The translations under genes and the position numbers were made by a program. From assembly GCA_963675925.2 (NCBI GenBank), contig CAXXIB010000004.1, forward strand, positions 248,001-312,000: a DNA stretch of 64,000 bases, in the 5' to 3' direction. The notes under the pieces were generated by a model. It saw only the letters and a program-made list of their open reading frames with translations. It was not told the DNA's origin and searched no databases. This document shows positions 58,985-64,000 of the stretch, one piece after another. This stretch comes from CAXXOK01 sp963675925. Lineage in GTDB: Bacteria > Bacillota > Clostridia > Christensenellales > Aristaeellaceae. How positions within the stretch are numbered: position 1 is the stretch's first letter; each line of letters begins with the position of its first letter.

Positions 58985-60981
58985 GAGGCCTTCGCTCCTT
59001 CTTTGTCTTTTTTGTCCTCCAGTGCCGCAGCGTCCTCCGCCTGGAGGCTATGGACGCCTTCGACCGGCAGAATCTTTTTATAGGCAAAATAGCTGCAGCT
59101 CAGCGGCGGCACACAGAGATCCGCATGGTACGGGAAGGCGTTGAATATCCCTTCCTGCGGTATGATCTCGTAGGCGTTATACTGGTTGCTGCCGCCGTAT
59201 TCCTTGCGGTCGGTGTTGAATATCTCGGTCAAAGAGCCGTCAAACGGCAGCCCGATACGATAGATGGGATGGAACACCGGGGTGAAGTTTGCAATGCAGA
59301 GGATGGATGTCCCCTCCCGGTCCGTACGCAGGAAGGCGAGCACGCTGTTGTCGGTATCGCTGGCGGTTATCCACTGGAACCCATCCCAGGAATCCTCCAC
59401 CTGGTAAAGCGGCGGGGTGCTGCGGTACAGGTGGTTGAGCGCTTTTACGCAAGCCTGTACCTGCGGGTGGCGGTCGTACACCAGCAAAAACCAATCCAGC
59501 TGATCGTCAAACTTCCATTCGATGAACTGGGCAAATTCCCCGCCCATGAACAATAGCTTTTTCCCCGGATGCGCCATGGTGTAAGCGTACACGGTTCTTA
59601 GCCCCGCAAATTTCTGCCACAGATCGCCGGGGTTTTTATCCAGCATGCTGTGCTTACCGTGCACCACCTCATCATGCGAGAACGGAAGCACATAGTTTTC
59701 TGTAAACGCATAAAATAGCGAAAACGTGAGCTTGTCATGGTGATATTTGCGGTGCGCAGGGTCTTTGATCAGGTAGCTGAGTATGTCGTTCATCCAGCCC
59801 ATATTCCACTTAAACCCGAAGCCAAGGCCTCCCAAATAGGTCGGCGCAGTCACCATGGGATAGGAGCTTGCTTCCTCGGCGATCATCATCACACCGGGAA
59901 AATCGTGATAGACGGTCTCGTTTAAACGGCGCAGGAACTGAATCGCGTCAATATTCTCCCGCCCGCCATATTCATTTGGCAGCCACTCGCCCGGTTCCTT
60001 GCAAAAATCGTAATACAACAGCCCGGAAACCGCATCCACCCGCAGCCCGTCAGCATGGAACTGCTCTAGCCAGAAACAGGCGTTGGACAGCAGATAGCTG
60101 CACACCTCGCCGCGGCCAAAATCAAACAACATCGTTCCCCACTGGGCGATCTCGCCGCGCCGCTTGTCCGGATGGTTGTACAGCGGCGTGCCATCAAGCA
60201 TGAACAGCCCCGCCTCGTCGCGCGGAAAGTGCGCGGGTACCCAGTCCAGTATGACACCGATGCCTGCCTGATGGCAGCGGTCGATCAGCTCCATCAGCTG
60301 CCGGGGCGTGCCATAGCGCGAGGTGGCGGCATAAAATCCCAGCACCTGATATCCCCAGGACCTATCCAGCGGGTGTTCCATGACGGGCATCAGCTCAATA
60401 TGGGTATACCCCATGTCCTGCACGTAGGGAATCAGCTCATCGGCCAGCTCCAGGTAGGTGTACAGACTGCCGTCCTCGTGCCGCCGCCAGGAGCCGACAT
60501 GCAGTTCATAAATATTGATGGGGCTTTCGTACGGGGTAAAGGCTGCGCGCTGTTTCATCCAGGCGCTGTCTTTCCAGCGGTACCCCTCCAGCGCATACAG
60601 GCGCGACCCGGTGTTGGGCCTAAGTTCAGCAAAAAAGCCGTACGGGTCAGCCTTCAGGCGCTTTTTGCCGTCCGCACCCGTTACGGCGTACTTATATACA
60701 GGATATCCGTCATCGGGCACATCGGCCAATACATCCGTTTCAGACATCCGCAGTTCCCAGGTGCCGTCGTGCTGTTTTTGCATGGGATGCGCTTGCTGGT
60801 TCCAAGCGTTGAAGCTGCCAACCAGTGATACCTGCCGGGCGTTGGGTGCCCACAGCGAAAAATGCCACTTTGGGGTCTCCCCCTCCATACAGGGGTGCGC
60901 GCCAAGCATCGCATAAGCGCGCCGGTTCGTTCCCTGATGAAAGGTATCGCGTACCGCTTGTGTTGGCGGGTTATACTGCAT
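58981..60981 (-). CDS. glgB: 1,4-alpha-glucan branching enzyme
   Basis: GH13 enzyme that introduces alpha-1,6 branches. The 666-residue protein has a CBM48 domain (WHFSLWAPNARQVSLVGSFNAW), IYELHVGSWR, LMPVMEHPLDRSWGYQ, the nucleophile Asp in GLRVDAVSGLLYYD (~314), the acid Glu in MIAEEASSYP (~368), and FSHDEVVHGKHSML (~436), plus a short charged tail. ATG 60981 has AAGGGA at nine bases; a TTG six codons upstream has no site. First gene of the glycogen operon, which lacks a glgP here. Confidence 0.95.
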   Translation of the reverse strand: MQYNPPTQAVRDTFHQGTNRRAYAMLGAHPCMEGETPKWHFSLWAPNARQVSLVGSFNAWNQQAHPMQKQHDGTWELRMSETDVLADVPDDGYPVYKYAVTGADGKKRLKADPYGFFAELRPNTGSRLYALEGYRWKDSAWMKQRAAFTPYESPINIYELHVGSWRRHEDGSLYTYLELADELIPYVQDMGYTHIELMPVMEHPLDRSWGYQVLGFYAATSRYGTPRQLMELIDRCHQAGIGVILDWVPAHFPRDEAGLFMLDGTPLYNHPDKRRGEIAQWGTMLFDFGRGEVCSYLLSNACFWLEQFHADGLRVDAVSGLLYYDFCKEPGEWLPNEYGGRENIDAIQFLRRLNETVYHDFPGVMMIAEEASSYPMVTAPTYLGGLGFGFKWNMGWMNDILSYLIKDPAHRKYHHDKLTFSLFYAFTENYVLPFSHDEVVHGKHSMLDKNPGDLWQKFAGLRTVYAYTMAHPGKKLLFMGGEFAQFIEWKFDDQLDWFLLVYDRHPQVQACVKALNHLYRSTPPLYQVEDSWDGFQWITASDTDNSVLAFLRTDREGTSILCIANFTPVFHPIYRIGLPFDGSLTEIFNTDRKEYGGSNQYNAYEIIPQEGIFNAFPYHADLCVPPLSCSYFAYKKILPVEGVHSLQAEDAAALEDKKDKEGAKAS

Positions 60982-61019
60982 CGGTTGTTCCCTTCGCAAT
61001 CACATCAAAAGATAACAAT

Positions 61020-61061
61020 GAAACCGCCTCTGCCTCGTCGCGTTGGGCTTACTGCGGTTTC
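61020..61061 (-). promoter_or_regulatory. Leader hairpin before glgB
   Basis: GAAACCGC (minus strand 61061-61054) pairs with GCGGTTTC (61027-61020), with GCC/GGC inside. The 5' arm overlaps codons of a five-codon ORF, and ATTGTTATCTTTT follows the 3' arm. A candidate attenuator. Confidence 0.45.
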
Positions 61062-61066
61062 ACCAT
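61049..61066 (-). CDS. Candidate five-codon leader peptide
   Basis: ATG GTG AAA CCG CAG TAA (MVKPQ) preceded by GAGGAG with an ideal eight-base spacing, starting only ~15 nt from the predicted transcript 5' end. Its codons lie in the 5' arm of the leader hairpin. It may be a translated leader that influences the hairpin, or chance; no homologue can be judged at this length. Confidence 0.35.
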   Translation of the reverse strand: MVKPQ

Positions 61067-61087
61067 AGTTTGATCTCCTCTGTGTTC

Positions 61088-61117
61088 ATTGTATGCTGAA
61101 CCGCCGTCGTTCGTCAA
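61088..61117 (-). promoter_or_regulatory. Promoter of the glycogen operon
   Basis: Minus strand TTGACG (61117-61112) and TACAAT (61093-61088), 18-bp spacer, start near 61081; leader of ~100 nt before glgB. Confidence 0.65.
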
Positions 61118-61194
61118 GCTGTTTCTTTGTAAATTCCATGTAATCCGCTAGCTGAAACCTAAGTCTCCCTTGTGTTTCCGAATCCATACAACAC

Positions 61195-61223
61195 TTTACA
61201 ATCTACCATAGACAGAGTAAAAT
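61195..61223 (+). promoter_or_regulatory. Promoter of the lipid kinase gene
   Basis: TTTACA (61195-61200) and TAAAAT (61218-61223), each five of six, 17-bp spacer, 29 bases before the ATG. Confidence 0.65.
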
Positions 61224-61252
61224 GGTTAAATCATTTCTATGAGGTACATTGC

Positions 61253-62131
61253 ATGATCACTTTGATCGTTAACCCCATTTCCGGCGCAGGACACGCCGCC
61301 GATGTCGGAGACAAAGTCGCCGCCATGCTCCGGCAGCGCCAGATCGATTTTACCAGCCAGACGACCAATGCCATCGGCCACGCGACCGAGCTTGCCAGGC
61401 AGGCTGCAAAACGCGGCGACAGTACAGTCATCGCCGTAGGGGGCGATGGCACCGTAAACGAGGTCGCTACCGGACTGCTGGGTACGGACACAGCCCTTGG
61501 CATTATCCCGGCCGGTACCGGCAACGACTTTGCCAAGGCGCTGTTCATCCCCAAGCACTGGGAGGCCGCACTGGACACATTGCTGCAAAGTAAACCCCGC
61601 CGCGTGGACACGGCCCTGGCCAACGACCGCGTATTTATCAACATCAGCGGCACCGGGTTTGATGTAATGGTGCTGGAAAACATGCTCAAAGCCAAGCAAC
61701 ATATGCGCGGAAAGCTCCCCTATTTATATGGAATTTTTGTCACGCTGACACGCTTTCAGTCCATACGCATGCGCATTGAGACCGTTGAAGGCGAAGTAAT
61801 CGACAAGCCCTGCGCACATTTTTCGGTTGCCAACGGCCAGTACTTTGGCAGCGGCATCCACATTATGCCCCTGAGCAAGCTGGATGACGGGCTTTTAGAT
61901 ATTCTGGTGATTGATGAAATGTCGCGCTTTCAAATCTTTCGCAATCTGCCCGCGCTGTTAAAAGGAACCATCATACAAAAGCCCTTTGCTCATCACTACC
62001 GCACCAAATCCTGCACGCTATCTGCACCCAGTATGCGCCTGAACCTCGATGGCGAGATCGTAGATGCCAGCGAGGTGACCTTCACCTGTCAGCCCGGATC
62101 GCTGCTGGTTCACGCCGGAAAATCCGCCTAA
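61253..62131 (+). CDS. Diacylglycerol kinase-family lipid kinase
   Basis: A 292-residue DagK/YegS-family kinase that phosphorylates diacylglycerol or a related lipid with ATP. Motifs: LIVNPISGAGHA (N-terminal), VIAVGGDGTVNEVATGLLGT (nucleotide loop), LGIIPAGTGNDFAKAL, and C-terminal LNLDGEIVDASEVTF. GAGGT nine bases before ATG 61253; the frame is open further upstream without a site. Which lipid is used cannot be told. Confidence 0.9.
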   Translation: MITLIVNPISGAGHAADVGDKVAAMLRQRQIDFTSQTTNAIGHATELARQAAKRGDSTVIAVGGDGTVNEVATGLLGTDTALGIIPAGTGNDFAKALFIPKHWEAALDTLLQSKPRRVDTALANDRVFINISGTGFDVMVLENMLKAKQHMRGKLPYLYGIFVTLTRFQSIRMRIETVEGEVIDKPCAHFSVANGQYFGSGIHIMPLSKLDDGLLDILVIDEMSRFQIFRNLPALLKGTIIQKPFAHHYRTKSCTLSAPSMRLNLDGEIVDASEVTFTCQPGSLLVHAGKSA

Positions 62132-62208
62132 GCAGGAAAATGCTCTGCAGCGCAGAAGTCTATCCATGTATAGTTTTTGACCTACGGAAGAATAACGGAG
62201 TGAGCATT

Positions 62209-62670
62209 ATGTCGAAAACGAGTTTATCCAGCCGCATTCGCATTGCGTTTCTCAACATCATGCAGGCTTTTGGCTCGGCGGCTTCACATTGGGCCAGCAA
62301 CGCCAAGCTGCGTGTACAGGAAATCAACCTGCAGTCGCGCCGCCATGAAATACTGACCGAAGCGAGCATGCAGGCGTTTGAGCTGTGGCATAGCGGCGAA
62401 AAGCTGCCCAAAGTACTCGATGATATGTTTACCGAGCTTTCGGAAATTGATGATAAATTAAGCGTGCTGCGTGCACAAAAATATGCCAAGGTGAAGCCGG
62501 AGCAAGCGGAAATCGATAGCGAAGCTGAGCTGTGCGAAGCGCCGCATCACCCCGATGAAATTGATGCCGAAGCGCTGGTCTGTGCCCCTGTGGCCGATCC
62601 GTCCCACCCGACGCACGAAGAGAATAAGCCCGCCGCCAAGAAAAGCGACGAACCGAAACCTAAGAAATAA
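62209..62670 (+). CDS. Small helical protein of unknown function
   Basis: 153 residues; not recognised. Residues ~5-110 look mainly helical, with SRIRIAFLNIMQAFGSAASHW and then an amphipathic pair around LWHSGEKLPKVLDDMFTELSEIDDKLSVLRAQK. The last ~50 residues are acidic and Pro/His-rich, and the extreme C terminus is Lys/Pro-rich (disordered). Two lone cysteines, no signal peptide or clear TM helix. GGAGTGA supports ATG 62209. It lies between a lipid kinase and an acetyltransferase on the same strand; nothing indicates a role. Confidence 0.6.
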   Translation: MSKTSLSSRIRIAFLNIMQAFGSAASHWASNAKLRVQEINLQSRRHEILTEASMQAFELWHSGEKLPKVLDDMFTELSEIDDKLSVLRAQKYAKVKPEQAEIDSEAELCEAPHHPDEIDAEALVCAPVADPSHPTHEENKPAAKKSDEPKPKK

Positions 62671-62702
62671 CTTCTATTCTGCACTCACCGAGGACATGCT
62701 TG

Positions 62703-63143
62703 ATGAAATCGTCCCTTGCCATTAGGCCCGTATCCACCGAAGATTTTAACGGCATTTATCCGCTATTACAGCAGCTATGGCCTGACAAGGTCATTGACCG
62801 GGCTCAGATGCATATTGTTTTGGAGCGTGGCGTATCGTCCGATACGGACACGCTTCTTTGCGCTACGGCAGATGGAGCAATGATCGGATTTTGCGCCTAT
62901 GCCATCGTAAACAACCTGTGGCAGGAAGGCCGCATATCGTATGTCTACGCCATGGTGGTGGATGAAGCCTACCGCGGGCAGGGCATCGGTAAACAGCTCA
63001 TCGAGGCCGCGCTGGACTCATCCCGCAAGCAGGGCCTGCAGCGCATGGAACTCGATTCGGCGTTCCATCGCCTGCAAGCGCACAAGTTCTACGAGACGCT
63101 TGGGTTTGAAAAACGAGGATATCTGTTTTCCTATCCGTTATAA
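62703..63143 (+). CDS. GNAT-family N-acetyltransferase
   Basis: A 146-residue GNAT protein: IRPVSTEDFNGIYPLLQQLW, the central VYAMVVDEAYRGQGIGKQLIEAAL acetyl-CoA loop, and KFYETLGFEKRGYLFSYPL. GAGG before ATG 62703. Substrate unknown. Confidence 0.8.
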   Translation: MKSSLAIRPVSTEDFNGIYPLLQQLWPDKVIDRAQMHIVLERGVSSDTDTLLCATADGAMIGFCAYAIVNNLWQEGRISYVYAMVVDEAYRGQGIGKQLIEAALDSSRKQGLQRMELDSAFHRLQAHKFYETLGFEKRGYLFSYPL

Positions 63144-63183
63144 CTATCCCTTTTCCTATCCTATCGTAAATGAGTGATTTGAT

Positions 63184-63666
63184 TTGCAATATACATTCAT
63201 GCTCGCACAGAAAGCCGATGCTTCAGCCGTGTTTACGCTATACCAAAGCCTGATTGGTACGCCCGGCTGCACCTGGAACAAAGACTACCCCACACAAGAT
63301 TTTGTTAAGGCCGATATTGAAGCGGAGTCGCTCTATATTCTCAAAGATCAAACGGGCAATATCATCGCCGCAGCATCCGCCGGCGGGGAGCGTGAGCTGG
63401 ATGATTTGCCATGGTCTCCAGAGAACCCCTGTGAACTCGCCCGCGTTGCCGTTGCCCTACCCGTGCAACATCAGGGAGTTGGTTCGTATCTGCTGCAACA
63501 TGTGATCGAAGCCTTTACACAGCGCGGGTTTGACGGTATCGTGATGCTGGTCAGCCCAAACAACACCGCCGCCATCGCTCTTTATAAGAAACACGGCTTC
63601 ACCCAATGCGGGAGCATTCACCGGTATGGGTTCGCTTTTGATCGGTATCAGATAGTAGTAGTTTAA
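63184..63666 (+). CDS. GNAT-family N-acetyltransferase
   Basis: A 160-residue GNAT protein: DLPWSPENPCELARVAVALPVQHQGVGSYLLQHVIEAF (acetyl-CoA loop QHQGVGSYL), then LVSPNNTAAIALYKKHGFTQCGSIHRYGF. The start is uncertain: TTG 63184 is in frame behind a weak GAGTGA, and ATG 63199 is an alternative. Substrate unknown. The ~120 AT-rich bases that follow hold no clear promoter or terminator. Confidence 0.75.
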   Translation: MQYTFMLAQKADASAVFTLYQSLIGTPGCTWNKDYPTQDFVKADIEAESLYILKDQTGNIIAAASAGGERELDDLPWSPENPCELARVAVALPVQHQGVGSYLLQHVIEAFTQRGFDGIVMLVSPNNTAAIALYKKHGFTQCGSIHRYGFAFDRYQIVVV

Positions 63667-63790
63667 ATTCAATCAGTCACAATGTAATCACTTTTGAAAT
63701 ATCTCTTAATGACTGAATATATTGGTCTAAGTTTCGTTTTTCAATTTTTTATGTTATTATTGTAGCAATTATGACTTTCTGGAGGCAAAA

Positions 63791-64000
63791 ATGAAAGTTT
63801 ATATCAAAGAGTTCAATGTTGGTATGGAACTAAAAACCAAAGGGGTTGAATTAGAAGTAAGGACACCTCGAGGCGTGCATTTGGGTGATTTTATCGTTAC
63901 AAAAACAGGTGTGGAGTGGTGTGAAGGAAGAATTTGTGCTGGTAATGGTATTAAGAAGAGTTGGTCTGAGTTAATCAGTCTTCTCAATAGTACATCTAAT
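63791..64000 (+). CDS. AT-rich small protein gene, cut by the window end
   Basis: An ATG with GGAGG five bases upstream opens a frame of 70 codons that is still open at the last base. The product begins MKVYIKEFNVGMELKTKGVE and has alternating beta-like segments (VHLGDFIVTKTGVEWCEGR). I cannot name the family. Base composition is near 40% GC (24 of 60 in the row from 63901), unlike the genes to its left, suggesting foreign origin or the edge of an island. Confidence 0.65.
   Translation, partial: MKVYIKEFNVGMELKTKGVELEVRTPRGVHLGDFIVTKTGVEWCEGRICAGNGIKKSWSELISLLNSTSN

Overview
The window reads as chromosome of a GC-rich member of the Firmicutes, probably class Clostridia. The signs are PyrK with a class 1B PyrD, a GlgC/GlgD pair, the rimP-nusA-rnpM-ylxQ-infB order, a Gram-positive LexA box (GAAC-N4-GTTC) at uvrA, an ECF-type RibU behind an FMN riboswitch, consensus sigma-A promoters and frequent TTG/GTG starts. 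The species cannot be named from sequence alone. No tRNA, rRNA, insertion sequence, phage or CRISPR array was seen.

Layout. 1-400: 3' end of a gpsA-like gene. 548-13049 (+): complete UMP pathway in one run, pyrC-carA-carB-pyrK-pyrD-pyrF-pyrE-pyrB-pyrI, followed at short spacing by a SpoIID/LytB-family protein and uridine kinase. 13044-15588 (-): nucleoside salvage (punA, deoB) and an HD phosphohydrolase. 15698-19364: a THUMP RNA methyltransferase, then (-) ribU under an FMN riboswitch with tsaE-tsaB-rimI directly behind it. 19361-24092 (-): a GH3 beta-xylosidase-like enzyme, a beta-CASP metallo-beta-lactamase protein, and an AT-rich solitary DpnI-like endonuclease. 24122-28411: uvrA (-, LexA box) and an MFS transporter (+). 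28398-41004 (-): the transcription/translation cluster rimP-nusA-rnpM-ylxQ-infB-rbfA-nrnA-truB-ribF, then rpsO-pnp and an M16 peptidase.

41075-54467 is a glucuronoxylan-oligosaccharide (aldouronate) locus. It holds a GH39 beta-xylosidase (-), a YesN-YesM-YesN regulatory trio (+), and a (-) operon of GH67 alpha-glucuronidase, GH8 reducing-end exo-oligoxylanase, binding protein and two permeases. No endoxylanase and no ABC ATPase are encoded here, so the locus looks built to import and finish oligosaccharides made elsewhere, with a shared ATPase. The GH3 enzyme at 19361 may contribute.

54484-64000: bioY (+) under a BirA-type operator, a glgB-glgC-glgD-glgA glycogen operon (-) with an unusual 5' leader, then (+) a lipid/diacylglycerol kinase, a small unknown protein, two GNAT acetyltransferases and the start of an AT-rich small gene cut by the window edge.

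Most interesting items: the solitary methyl-directed DpnI homologue; two tandem imperfect terminators in the rimP-nusA leader; a nine-unit 30-bp repeat inside infB; t6A genes downstream of an FMN riboswitch; a five-codon leader ORF before glgB; a RibF lacking its kinase domain; and a binding protein without a lipobox.
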